Under the pieces are notes generated by a model. The model was not told where the DNA came from. It made no database searches and worked only from the letters and a program-made list of their open reading frames with translations. From Terriglobia bacterium (GTDB taxonomy: Bacteria > Acidobacteriota > Terriglobia > Terriglobales > Acidobacteriaceae): DNA of 64,000 nucleotides. Position numbers and translations under genes: made by a program. The stretch spans positions 1 to 64,000 of the forward strand of contig JAIQGL010000028.1 of assembly GCA_020072585.1 (NCBI GenBank), in the 5' to 3' direction. Position 1 is the first letter of the stretch. Every line of letters starts with the position of its first letter. This document shows, one piece after another, positions 36,684 through 44,582 of this stretch.

Positions 36684-37520
36684 TTACGGCTGTGCCGATT
36701 TATGTACCTCCACCGTTGACCACGTCTTGTCGGCAGCATGGCAGATGTTCTCCAGAGGACAGTCGGCGCATTTCGGCTTCCGCGCAACGCAGAGAGAGCG
36801 CCCGTGATGAATGATCTGGTGCGAGAAGTCGATCCACTTGCTCTGCGGCAGCACTTTCATCAGGTCCTGCTCAATGTTTTTTGGATCATCGGCTTTGGTC
36901 AGCTCCAGGCGGCGAGAGATGCGGTGAACGTGTGTATCCACTACCACGCCCACGGCCTGCCTGAACCAGCTTCCCAGAACCACGTTGGCGGTTTTGCGAG
37001 CGACGCCCGGCAGTGTCAGCAGCTTGTCCATCTCGTCCGGCACATTGCCGCCAAAGTTTTCCATGATCCCACGGGACGCTCCAACCACGGACTTTGCCTT
37101 GTTGCGGTAAAAGCCGGTGGGTCGCAGAATAGGTTCAAGCTCCTCAGGGGTGGCTGCCGCCATGGCCTTGGGCGTGGGGTACTTCTGAAACAGCCCGGGT
37201 GTGACCTTGTTGACCATAACGTCTGTGCATTGGGCGGATAAAATGGTGGCAATCAGCAGCTCCCAGGCGCTGTTATGATGCAGGGCACAGCGAACGCCGG
37301 GATACCGCTGGTCCAGGCGATTTAGAATGTCTTGAACGCGTTCCGGGGCCAGTAGGTTATAGCCGCTCTTTTGCGGGCTGGTCTTTGCGCCGGAAGCCTT
37401 CGCTGGGGCTTTGGCTTGGCTTTTGGGCTGCGAGGGTTTTGCGGCCCTGGCAGACGGCTTGGATCCACGTTTGGTCTTGGCAGCGGGCGTTTTTGCGACG
37501 GGCTTTCTTGCAACAGGCAT
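36684..37520 (-). CDS. nth: endonuclease III
   Basis: A 278-residue DNA glycosylase/AP lyase for oxidised pyrimidines. Residues 1-50 are a Lys/Ala/Pro-rich tail not found in E. coli Nth (211 residues), probably a disordered DNA-binding extension. The core has LLIATILSAQCTDVMVN, the helix-hairpin-helix LPGVARKTANVVLGS with the catalytic Lys, VDTHVHRISRRL with the catalytic Asp, and the 4Fe-4S loop C-x6-C-x2-C-x5-C (CVARKPKCADCPLENIC). Divergent from hemQ with 58 bp between them. Confidence 0.95.
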   Translation of the reverse strand: MPVARKPVAKTPAAKTKRGSKPSARAAKPSQPKSQAKAPAKASGAKTSPQKSGYNLLAPERVQDILNRLDQRYPGVRCALHHNSAWELLIATILSAQCTDVMVNKVTPGLFQKYPTPKAMAAATPEELEPILRPTGFYRNKAKSVVGASRGIMENFGGNVPDEMDKLLTLPGVARKTANVVLGSWFRQAVGVVVDTHVHRISRRLELTKADDPKNIEQDLMKVLPQSKWIDFSHQIIHHGRSLCVARKPKCADCPLENICHAADKTWSTVEVHKSAQP

Positions 37521-37578
37521 GACTCAAAATTTAAAGCAGCGGGCTTACAATCACAATAGGCAGAGGCAAAGACAAAAT

Positions 37579-38442
37579 ATGGCAACCACCACCAATGCAA
37601 CAATAAAAATCACCAGCAGTGACCTGCATGCCGTACCGCTCACCCTTGAAGGCTCCAGCGTGTTGCACCAGATGTTCCGCTTCCGCTGGGCGGAATGGCG
37701 GAAGCTGAGCCAGGCGGAACAGCATGAGATCGCCGCTGAGGCATCGGCGGCGCTGCTGAAGATGGAAAACGACGTTGCCGGCCAAACCGCCCTGTTTTCG
37801 CTCCTTGGCCACAAGGGTGATTTGCTGGTGGTCCATTTCCGCAACTCATTTGACCAGCTCAAGGCCGCCGAACTGGCGATCTCAAAGCTGCGGCTGAGCG
37901 ACTATCTGGAGCAGACCACGTCCTATCTCTCCGTGGTGGAACTTGGCTTGTATGAGTCTTCGGTAAAGCTCTATCGCGAGCTGCGAGGCAAGGGAATTGA
38001 GCCGCATTCCCCGGAGTGGAATGCCGCTGTGGAAGACACCAACAAGCGCCAGACGGAGGCCATGCGTCCGCGGCTGTTTCCGCAGATTCCGCCGAACCGT
38101 TATATCTGTTTTTATCCCATGGACCGCCGCCGCGGCGAAGACAAGAACTGGTATAGCCTGCCGATCGAGGAGCGCCAGCGGCAGATGGAAGAGCACGGGT
38201 TGGTAGGACGGCGTTATGCCGGAACGGTCAGGCAGATTATTACGGGTTCGATCGGTTTTGACGATTGGGAGTGGGGCGTGGACCTTTTTGCCGACGATCC
38301 GCTTATCTTTAAGAAACTGATTTACGAGATGCGCTTTGACGAAGTAAGCGCCATTTATGCCTTGTTCGGCACGTTTTATGTGGGCGTGCGCTGTCCGGCG
38401 GCGGGGTTAGAAGGATTGTTCAACGGTAAATTGCCCGATTGA
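37579..38442 (+). CDS. hemQ: coproheme decarboxylase HemQ
   Basis: A 287-residue chlorite-dismutase-family protein from ATG 37579; the longer upstream frame would run into nth. HemQ converts coproheme to heme b. FYPMDRRRGEDKNWY gives Tyr179, EEHGLVGRRYAG gives the proximal His206, and VRQIITGSIGFDDWEWGV gives Gln219. These three sit at a constant offset of 34 from Tyr145, His172 and Gln185 of the Geobacillus enzyme. True chlorite dismutases carry Arg in place of that Gln. Together with the hem operon this points to the coproporphyrin-dependent route. Confidence 0.92.
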   Translation: MATTTNATIKITSSDLHAVPLTLEGSSVLHQMFRFRWAEWRKLSQAEQHEIAAEASAALLKMENDVAGQTALFSLLGHKGDLLVVHFRNSFDQLKAAELAISKLRLSDYLEQTTSYLSVVELGLYESSVKLYRELRGKGIEPHSPEWNAAVEDTNKRQTEAMRPRLFPQIPPNRYICFYPMDRRRGEDKNWYSLPIEERQRQMEEHGLVGRRYAGTVRQIITGSIGFDDWEWGVDLFADDPLIFKKLIYEMRFDEVSAIYALFGTFYVGVRCPAAGLEGLFNGKLPD

Positions 38443-38474
38443 CGCACTGATGCGTCACTCAGTACTCTTCATTC

Positions 38475-38699
38475 ATGGTCAAAGCAGTACAAGCCGGCCA
38501 GGTCTGGCGCAGCGATGAGAACGGCGACAACTTTCTGGTCACCAAGGTTTACGGCGAATTGTTCACCCAATATGCCATGCTGCGGCCGGCCAAGGTAAGC
38601 GCCCCGGACGCCGAAACCATCCGCGTAAAGATCACCAAGGCCGAGAGCGGCATGACGCTGCCGGGCTACACCTTCACCCAGGCTTCACAGGATTTCTAG
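38475..38699 (+). CDS. small conserved hypothetical protein
   Basis: A 74-residue protein, MVKAVQAGQVWRSDENGDNF and so on, predicted mostly beta (FLVTKVYGELFTQYAMLRP), without signal peptide or Cys motif. It lies 32 bp after hemQ and 15 bp before the DedA gene, so it is probably co-transcribed. I do not recognise a family with certainty. Confidence 0.6.
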   Translation: MVKAVQAGQVWRSDENGDNFLVTKVYGELFTQYAMLRPAKVSAPDAETIRVKITKAESGMTLPGYTFTQASQDF

Positions 38700-38714
38700 A
38701 AAAGATCCCACCGG

Positions 38715-39353
38715 ATGATTGAAAAAATCATTGCAGTTTTGGCCGGATTCATCATCGCCGTCATCTCGAAGACCGGTTATCTGGGCGTGCTTCTGCTCAT
38801 GACGATTGAGTCGGCGTGCATACCGCTGCCCTCGGAAGTCATCATGCCTTTCGCCGGATACCTGGTGTACACCGGGCAATTCAATCTCTTCCTTGCGGCC
38901 ACAGCCGGGGCGATCGGCTGCAATGTTGGCTCGGTGATTGCGTACGAGATCGGTTATTACGGCGGCCGGCCGCTGGTCGAACGCTATGGTTCGTACATCT
39001 TTCTTACCCATCACGACCTGGCATGGGCGGACCGTTTCTTTCAGCGCTTCGGCGCTCCGGCTGTGCTTATCGGACGGCTGCTTCCGGTGATCCGCACGTT
39101 TGTTGCGCTGCCGGCAGGTATTGCCCGGATGCCGCGACTGCGCTTTCACATCTATACATTTATCGGCTCCTGGCCCTGGTGCTTCGCGCTTGCCTGGATT
39201 GGCATGAAACTGGGCGAGCAGTGGGACAAAGACCCGCGCCTGAAGCAGTGGTTCCACCGGCTGGACGCCGTGATTATCCTGCTGCTGCTGGCCGGTATCA
39301 CATGGTTCGTGTGGTCGCACTGGAAAGACCGGATACGCGCCACCGCCGCGTAA
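38715..39353 (+). CDS. DedA-family membrane protein
   Basis: A 212-residue integral membrane protein with the DedA hallmarks ESACIPLPSEVIMPFAGYL, GSVIAYEIGYYGGRP and GRLLPVIRTFVALPAGIARM. DedA proteins move phospholipids or undecaprenyl phosphate across the inner membrane and affect membrane potential and drug tolerance. Last gene of the short hemQ-hypothetical-dedA run. Confidence 0.92.
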   Translation: MIEKIIAVLAGFIIAVISKTGYLGVLLLMTIESACIPLPSEVIMPFAGYLVYTGQFNLFLAATAGAIGCNVGSVIAYEIGYYGGRPLVERYGSYIFLTHHDLAWADRFFQRFGAPAVLIGRLLPVIRTFVALPAGIARMPRLRFHIYTFIGSWPWCFALAWIGMKLGEQWDKDPRLKQWFHRLDAVIILLLLAGITWFVWSHWKDRIRATAA

Positions 39354-39425
39354 CGGGTTTGCAAAGCTCGCTCTAATGCGAGAAGATAAAAGGTTTCCAC
39401 TCACCTTAAGGAAGGTTCCGTATTA

Positions 39426-39503
39426 ATGGCTTCTTCTGCTGGAAAGACGACTGCAACCAACTTAATGGCTGCTTCGGCTGAAAAGACGACTGCAACCAAG
39501 ATA
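39426..39503 (+). repeat. 39-bp tandem duplication spanning the ino1 start codon
   Basis: Units 39426-39464 and 39465-39503 both begin ATGGCT and share GACGACTGCAACCAA. They encode MASSAGKTTATNL and MAASAEKTTATKI. The duplication keeps frame and supplies a second start codon. Confidence 0.9.
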
Positions 39504-40805
39504 GCTCCTGCCCGCGGCAAACTGGGCGTAATGATTGTTGGCATGGGCGCCGTGGCGACCACGTTTGTTGCCGGCGTGGAGGCCATTCGCAAAGGAATCG
39601 CCAAGCCCATTGGATCGCTTACGCAGATGGGCACGATCCGGCTGGGGAAGCGTACGGACAACCGGTCGCCCAAGATCAATAAGTTCGTCCCGCTGGCCAA
39701 TCTCAAAGATATGGTCTTTACCGCATGGGACATTTTTGAAGAAGACGCTTACGCCGCTGCCATGAATGCAGGCGTGCTTGAAAAAGAGCTGCTGAACCAG
39801 ATCAAGCCCTTCATGCGCTCGATTAAGCCGCGGAAGGCCGTGTTTGACCGCAATTTCGTCAAGCTGTTAGACGGCAAACATGTGAAGAAGGGAAAAAACA
39901 AGAAAGACCTGGCGGAGCAGTTGCGGGCGGACATTCGTGATTTCAAAAAGAAGTCCAAGGCGGACCGCCTGGTGATGATCTGGTGCGCCTCCACGGAAAC
40001 ATTTATCAAGCAGAGTGCCGTTCACGAATCTCTGGAAGCTTTTGAACGTGGCCTGGTGGAAAACGATCCCAACATTGCTCCGTCAATGATCTACGCCTAT
40101 GCGGCGTTGATGGAAGGTGTGCCATTCGCCAATGGAGCGCCAAATCTCACCGTGGACATTCCGGTGATGATGGAGCTATCCAAGGCCAATAATGCGCCCA
40201 TCGCCGGAAAAGATTTCAAGACCGGCCAGACGCTGATGAAGACCATCCTGGCGCCCGGCTTCAAGGCGCGCATGCTGGGCATGAGCGGCTGGTTCTCCAC
40301 GAACATCCTGGGCAATCGCGACGGAGAGGTGCTGGAAGATCCGGGCTCATTCAAGACCAAGGAAGAATCCAAGCTCTCCGTGCTTGACCGTATCCTGCAG
40401 CCGGAGCTCTATCCTGACCTTTACGGGAACATTCACCACAAGGTGCGGATCAATTACTACCCGCCGCGTGGTGATAACAAAGAGGGCTGGGACAATATTG
40501 ATATTTTTGGCTGGCTTGGTTATCCCATGCAGATCAAGGTGGACTTTCTCTGCCGCGACTCAATCCTGGCCGCGCCGATTGTGCTGGACCTGGTGCTGTT
40601 CCTTGATCTGGCTAAACGCAGTGAAGCATTGCGGGGGCTGGGAGTGCAGGAGTGGCTGAGCTTCTATTTGAAGTCGCCGATGACCGTGCCGGGACTTTAT
40701 CCGGAGCACGATCTGTTTATCCAGTCGATGAAGCTGAAAAATACGTTGCGCCATCTCCGGGGCGAAGAACTCATCACCCATCTGGGGCTTGAGTATTACG
40801 ACTGA
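39426..40805 (+). CDS. ino1: inositol-3-phosphate synthase
   Basis: A 459-residue NAD-dependent enzyme converting glucose-6-phosphate to myo-inositol-3-phosphate. Family text: GVMIVGMGAVATTFVAGVEA (NAD-binding glycine loop), FTAWDIFEEDAYAAA, GAPNLTVDIPVMMELS, AGKDFKTGQTLMKTILAP, GWFSTNILGNRDGEVL and DSILAAPIVLDLVLFLDLA. The first 26 residues are two copies of a 13-residue unit from a 39-bp duplication, so either ATG 39426 (with AAGGAAGG upstream) or ATG 39465 could initiate. The product may feed inositol lipids or compatible solutes. Confidence 0.95.
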   Translation: MASSAGKTTATNLMAASAEKTTATKIAPARGKLGVMIVGMGAVATTFVAGVEAIRKGIAKPIGSLTQMGTIRLGKRTDNRSPKINKFVPLANLKDMVFTAWDIFEEDAYAAAMNAGVLEKELLNQIKPFMRSIKPRKAVFDRNFVKLLDGKHVKKGKNKKDLAEQLRADIRDFKKKSKADRLVMIWCASTETFIKQSAVHESLEAFERGLVENDPNIAPSMIYAYAALMEGVPFANGAPNLTVDIPVMMELSKANNAPIAGKDFKTGQTLMKTILAPGFKARMLGMSGWFSTNILGNRDGEVLEDPGSFKTKEESKLSVLDRILQPELYPDLYGNIHHKVRINYYPPRGDNKEGWDNIDIFGWLGYPMQIKVDFLCRDSILAAPIVLDLVLFLDLAKRSEALRGLGVQEWLSFYLKSPMTVPGLYPEHDLFIQSMKLKNTLRHLRGEELITHLGLEYYD

Positions 40806-40841
40806 GAGAACGCCGAGCTGCCGCATGGCATCAGAATTAGT

Positions 40842-41252
40842 ATGAGAACCGCTTGGGTACTGAATCTGGCGTTCGCGATGCTGCTTGGAGTTCCATATGC
40901 TTTTGCGGTGGATGGGACCTTCCGCGGCAAAGTGATTGATCCGCCCGCTAATCAGGCGGCGGTGCCGGGCTGGATTTTTGTCCAGGGCAAGAACCACATG
41001 TTGCGCCGGGTGGAAGTGGCCCATGCAGAGATCGTCTTTGGAGAAGAAGTACCTGCCAGCCAGCAGCGCAAGTGCAACTCTGAATGCCTGAGCCCAGGCC
41101 AGGAAGTCAGGATTACCGCCCATCAGGACACAACCGGCGAGTGGCGGGCAAAGCAGGTGGAAATCCTCAAAATCACCACGCGAATGGCAGAAACACCCCT
41201 GAAAACCGCCGCTTTACTAAACTTTACTCATTTTGTGCTCTCTGCCAGATAA
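40842..41252 (+). CDS. small secreted OB-like protein
   Basis: A 136-residue protein with signal peptide (LNLAFAMLLGVPYAFAVDG) and a compact beta-rich body (FRGKVIDPPANQ, GWIFVQGKNHMLRRVEVAHA, LSPGQEVRITAHQD, GEWRAKQVEILKI) like DUF5666/OB-type modules. Two cysteines (QRKCNSECLS) may pair. It lies 36 bp after ino1. Function unknown. Confidence 0.6.
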   Translation: MRTAWVLNLAFAMLLGVPYAFAVDGTFRGKVIDPPANQAAVPGWIFVQGKNHMLRRVEVAHAEIVFGEEVPASQQRKCNSECLSPGQEVRITAHQDTTGEWRAKQVEILKITTRMAETPLKTAALLNFTHFVLSAR

Positions 41253-41298
41253 CCAAGGTGGAAGAATTTAGCATCGCATCTGCCACGGAGAAATCTAA

Positions 41299-41329
41299 TT
41301 AAAGTAGCTATGTGGTCCAGCGGTATAAT
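41299..41329 (+). promoter_or_regulatory. promoter-like sequence before M48 protease
   Basis: TTAAAG (41299-41304), 19 bp, TATAAT (41324-41329), 43 bp before the ATG at 41373. The -35 match is weak. Confidence 0.4.
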
Positions 41330-41372
41330 GAGCGTGTCCTTCCAAAAGGCCGGTTCGCGCAGGAGTGTGCTT

Positions 41373-42569
41373 ATGAAATTCCGTTCTATATTCCTTTCGA
41401 TAGTTCTGGTTGCGGGCGTGAGTCTTTCCGCCACTGCGTTTGCCCAAGACGATAAACACCAGGACGATAAACAAAAGACACAGACTCCAAGCAGCCAGAC
41501 GCAGCCTGCGGATCAAAGCCAGGCGGGCTCAACTGATCAGAGCCAGAATCAGACCCAGCCGGTGGCCGACCAGGATCAGCCAGCTGTTAATCAGGACAAA
41601 GATAAAAAAAGCGATAAAAAAGATAAAAAGGACAAGAAGGACAAAGACGCCAAAGCCAAGCATAGTGGCGGTAAAGATGATGTGGACGCCATCGGCAACC
41701 GTAAAGTTGCCGGTTGGGACTGGTACTCCATTGAGAGTGAAATCCGCATGGGCAAGGAGTACGCCACGCAGATTGAGTCCAGCCTGAAGCTGGTGACCGA
41801 TCCCGTCATTAACGAATATGTAAACCGCGTGGGTCAGAACCTTGTGCGTAACTCAGACGCTAAGGTGCCCTTCACCATCAAGGTGGTGGACTCTGACGTA
41901 ATTAACGCCATGGCTCTTCCCGGGGGCTTCTTCTATGTGAATTCAGGGTTGATTCTGGCCGCTGACAATGAGGCTGAACTGGCCGGCGTGATGGCACATG
42001 AGATTGCCCACGTGGCTGCGCGCCACACCACGCGCCAGCTGACGCGCTACCAGTTCATCAATTACGCAAGCCTTCCGCTGATCTTTGTTGGCGGCGGTAT
42101 TGGTCTGGCGGCGAGAGAGGCGGCCGGCATCGGCATACCGATGACCTTCCTCAAATTCTCCCGCAGCTTTGAAGCTGAGGCAGACTACCTTGGTATTCAG
42201 TACATGTACAAAGCGGGATATGACCCGAATGAGTTTGTAAACTTCTTTGAAAAGATCCAGGCACAGGAGAAGAAGAAGCCGGGATCGATGGCTAAAGTGT
42301 TTACTGACCACCCGCAGACTCCGGACCGTATTACCAAGTCGCAGGAGGAGATCGCCACCATTCTGCCGGCAAAGGACCAGTACATTGAAACAACCTCAGA
42401 GTTCAATGACATGAAGGCGCGCCTTGCCACCATTGAAAACCGGCACAAGGTCGACGACGCCAATAATCCCAACAAGCCCAGCCTGCGGCGCGGCCAGACG
42501 TCTTCCTCTTCCAAAGATGGAGACAAGAAAGACGATGATCGCCCGACATTGAAGCGGCGCGACCAGTAA
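41373..42569 (+). CDS. periplasmic M48-family metalloprotease
   Basis: A 398-residue protein from ATG 41373 (CAGGAG upstream, 7-nt spacing). It has a signal peptide to about residue 25, then a 70-residue disordered Gln/Asp/Lys-rich linker (repeated KKDKKDK). The peptidase domain has MAHEIAHVAARH with zinc ligands His209 and His213 and catalytic Glu210, and the third ligand region FEAEADYLGIQYM. This is the BepA/LoiP-like arrangement, so it may clear misfolded outer-membrane proteins. The C-terminus is again charged and low complexity. Confidence 0.92.
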   Translation: MKFRSIFLSIVLVAGVSLSATAFAQDDKHQDDKQKTQTPSSQTQPADQSQAGSTDQSQNQTQPVADQDQPAVNQDKDKKSDKKDKKDKKDKDAKAKHSGGKDDVDAIGNRKVAGWDWYSIESEIRMGKEYATQIESSLKLVTDPVINEYVNRVGQNLVRNSDAKVPFTIKVVDSDVINAMALPGGFFYVNSGLILAADNEAELAGVMAHEIAHVAARHTTRQLTRYQFINYASLPLIFVGGGIGLAAREAAGIGIPMTFLKFSRSFEAEADYLGIQYMYKAGYDPNEFVNFFEKIQAQEKKKPGSMAKVFTDHPQTPDRITKSQEEIATILPAKDQYIETTSEFNDMKARLATIENRHKVDDANNPNKPSLRRGQTSSSSKDGDKKDDDRPTLKRRDQ

Positions 42570-42594
42570 CAGACCGGCATTACAAGCAAAAGCG

Positions 42595-42630
42595 ACAGGC
42601 GGCCCGAAAAAGGCCGCCTGTTTTGTTTTT
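42595..42630. terminator. strong terminator after M48 gene
   Basis: ACAGGCGGCC (42595-42604) pairs with GGCCGCCTGT (42612-42621), followed by TTTGTTTTT. The A-rich loop side also allows use by the converging minus-strand gene. Confidence 0.92.
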
Positions 42631-42647
42631 ACTCGAAAGCTTGATTG

Positions 42648-42866
42648 TCAGGTTGTAGGAACCGATTTCCCAGGAAACTGGCCCCGCAGGATACAAAGGT
42701 GGAGGTTCTCAATGAAATCCAGCAGTTCGGGTCGCACACTGGCCGCCACAAACGAGCGGCAGTTCCTGCATGTAGATTCCATAAGCTGTGCATGTTCGCG
42801 GCTGAGGCTACGCCGGAACGCACTATAATCGGGGGACTCTTTGGGTCCTCCGGGGGGAGTCTTCAT
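42648..42866 (-). CDS. small cysteine-containing hypothetical protein
   Basis: A 72-residue frame from ATG 42866 with GGAG upstream (TTCGGAGAAAATTCC). It contains MESTCRNCRSFVAASVRPELL, split by a CxxC pair, and a later Cys, suggesting a small metal-binding protein. The opposite-strand frame over the same bases is less protein-like. It ends just before the terminator shared with the M48 gene. Moderate doubt remains. Confidence 0.4.
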   Translation of the reverse strand: MKTPPGGPKESPDYSAFRRSLSREHAQLMESTCRNCRSFVAASVRPELLDFIENLHLCILRGQFPGKSVPTT

Positions 42867-43094
42867 GGAATTTTCTCCGAATCTGGTCGCATCATGACAC
42901 AAATCGAGCTAGGAAAGAAATGATTAATTCCTGATGGATAGGAGAACCAAAGAGAGAGTTCTAAGAAACGGAGCAGTGCTGGATCCAAATAGCAGAAAAC
43001 AAAGCAGATTAAGAAACGCTTGGGCGGAAAGCGGCAAATTTCCGCCTGCTTGATCGGGGTAAAATACTCGATTTAGAGGATCTTCGAGATGATC

Positions 43095-43334
43095 CTATTT
43101 GCCCGCAAATGACTCTGCGGCATTTGCAGCTAAAGCATTCTGTTTGTTATGGTTGACTTCGATAATCTTCATCTCATGCCAATCGTACGGAAACTCTTTT
43201 CCGCACCCGAGGCACGCCACGTATGTGCCGGTAAGCTGGGCGGCCGGTGAGAGCCGCTGACCGGGTCTTTTTGTGATCGGAAAGCTGAAATTTTTGTGGC
43301 TACAACCGAACAATACGTCGAACAAACTGGCCAT
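43095..43334 (-). CDS. small zinc-ribbon-like conserved protein
   Basis: A 79-residue protein from ATG 43334 (AGGGGTGG upstream). It reads FGCSHKNFSFPITKRPG near the start and YVACLGCGKEFPYDWHEMK in the middle, so Cys-x-His and CxxC pairs form a probable zinc site. This pattern (GCxH ... SFPIT ... CLxCGKEFPYDW) recurs, to my knowledge, in small Acidobacterial proteins. Function unknown. Confidence 0.65.
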   Translation of the reverse strand: MASLFDVLFGCSHKNFSFPITKRPGQRLSPAAQLTGTYVACLGCGKEFPYDWHEMKIIEVNHNKQNALAANAAESFAGK

Positions 43335-43518
43335 AATCACCACCCCTGACTTCGGGTTTCCCCGGAAGCGTTTAACTTGCCGATTCAGGCAATATTGTAC
43401 TACGGGACATGTCCTTCTGTACACGTTAGTTCAGCATCCCTAGTACCGTTACTTAGATTCAGGGTACCTCAAAAAGGTTCGACAACTCAGGGTTATATTT
43501 CCTCAGGAGGGTGGGTAA

Positions 43519-43531
43519 TGTAAAATTTACA
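43519..43531. promoter_or_regulatory. perfect dyad TGTAAAATTTACA
   Basis: A 6-1-6 perfect palindrome lies in the gap between the anti-sigma gene and the small zinc-ribbon gene. It resembles in shape the TGTAAC-N5-GTTACA dyad at 44547-44563, one kilobase away. It may be a regulator site. Confidence 0.35.
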
Positions 43532-43571
43532 ATTATCCATGTATCTGCATGAAAATAAACGGAATAAGTAA

Positions 43572-43829
43572 TCAATGGGTGGATTTTTTCCCGGATTTGC
43601 TATCGCGGCACTTATTCATGATGGCCTGGTGGAGGCGGTTTCTGAGGTCTTCAGGCAGCTCGTATAGCTTGTTATCGCGGTAAATCTCGATGGTTTTCTG
43701 GGTGGTATTCATCACCACGTGGCATTCGTGGCACCAATGGAGGTGTTCATCCAGTTCGATCCGCAGGTTGTCGCTGATCTTGCCGTCCAAATAATCGGTC
43801 AACTCTTTTAAAAACTCAGTGCATTTCAC
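43572..43829 (-). CDS. zinc-finger anti-sigma factor
   Basis: An 85-residue protein of the ZAS type: Cys3, then His29-x3-Cys33-x2-Cys36 (EHLHWCHECHVV), the standard zinc-binding anti-sigma pattern that holds an ECF sigma factor. No membrane segment follows, so it is a soluble, perhaps redox-sensing, anti-sigma. Its start overlaps the sigma-factor stop by 4 bp. Confidence 0.9.
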   Translation of the reverse strand: MKCTEFLKELTDYLDGKISDNLRIELDEHLHWCHECHVVMNTTQKTIEIYRDNKLYELPEDLRNRLHQAIMNKCRDSKSGKKSTH

Positions 43830-44455
43830 CGTTGGCCGTCTCCGCCCTTTTGGGACTTGAAATATTTTGCCAGACGTTCACGAAGCTGCAAACGGGCGCG
43901 CAGCAACCGGGATTTTACCGCAGGTACGCTCAATCCCAGCATCTCTGCCGTTTCTTCCGTAGACATGCCTTCAACGTCTCGCAATACAAATACTGTCCTG
44001 AACCCTGGCGAGAGCCCCTGAATCGTCTTTTTCAGGATATCGCCTAACTCTGAGGTTCCATAATTCTGCTCCGGATTAGGGGCCCAGTCCGCGACCTCGC
44101 GCGGAATAGAGCCGTCCTCTGTCTCCACGTCTTCATCCAGCGAGACAGTCCGGTCGTTGCGCCGCTTGCGCAGCCGCATCAACGCTTCATTTACGGCGAT
44201 CCTTACCAGCCAGGTGTAAAACTTTGAGTTCCCCTGGAACTGCTCTAGGTTCTGATACGCTTTGAGGAAAGCGTCCTGGACCACGTCCTGGGCATCTTCC
44301 TCGTTATGCGTGATATGCTGCGCGATCCGGAAGACATTGCGGTCATACCGCCGTACCAGTTCGCTGAATGCCTCCAGGTCGCCTTTCTTGGCTGCCTGAA
44401 CAAGCGCCAGTTCGCTGGTGATACCTTCCTCGGCCTTCTTTTGGATGGTTTCCAT
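43826..44455 (-). CDS. ECF RNA polymerase sigma factor, RpoE-like
   Basis: A 209-residue sigma-70-family factor from ATG 44455, preceded by GGAG; a TTG start 15 bp earlier is possible. Region 2 reads FSELVRRYDRNVFRIAQHIT and EEDAQDVVQDAFLKAYQNL; region 4 reads LSPGFRTVFVLRDVEGMSTEETAEMLGLSVPAVKSRL as contiguous blocks. It is co-transcribed with its anti-sigma and is divergent from the CuA lipoprotein gene, which may belong to its regulon. Confidence 0.93.
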   Translation of the reverse strand: METIQKKAEEGITSELALVQAAKKGDLEAFSELVRRYDRNVFRIAQHITHNEEDAQDVVQDAFLKAYQNLEQFQGNSKFYTWLVRIAVNEALMRLRKRRNDRTVSLDEDVETEDGSIPREVADWAPNPEQNYGTSELGDILKKTIQGLSPGFRTVFVLRDVEGMSTEETAEMLGLSVPAVKSRLLRARLQLRERLAKYFKSQKGGDGQR

Positions 44456-44546
44456 GCCGCTCCGACTCAAAATTAATTTACTATGTTCTGTGCCCTAAAA
44501 GGGGCTGGAGGCGAAATAATTGTTCCAGTCTTAATGAGACTCCAAA

Positions 44547-44563
44547 TGTAACGTTTTGTTACA
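44547..44563. promoter_or_regulatory. TGTAAC-N5-GTTACA dyad in divergent promoter region
   Basis: Perfect 6-bp arms (44547-44552 and 44558-44563) lie between the divergent sigma-factor gene and the CuA lipoprotein gene (ATG 44583), 19 bp before the latter. This is the expected place for a dimeric repressor site. Confidence 0.5.
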
Positions 44564-44582
44564 CAAAAGCCTCTGAATTCTT

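Noticed and set aside
38685-39404. 239-residue frame antisense to the DedA gene
   Set aside because: The plus strand has clear DedA motifs; the reverse frame is low-complexity.
42645-42923. 92-residue plus-strand frame over the small Cys protein
   Set aside because: It begins in terminator-proximal sequence and is less protein-like than the minus-strand frame with CxxC and a ribosome-binding site.
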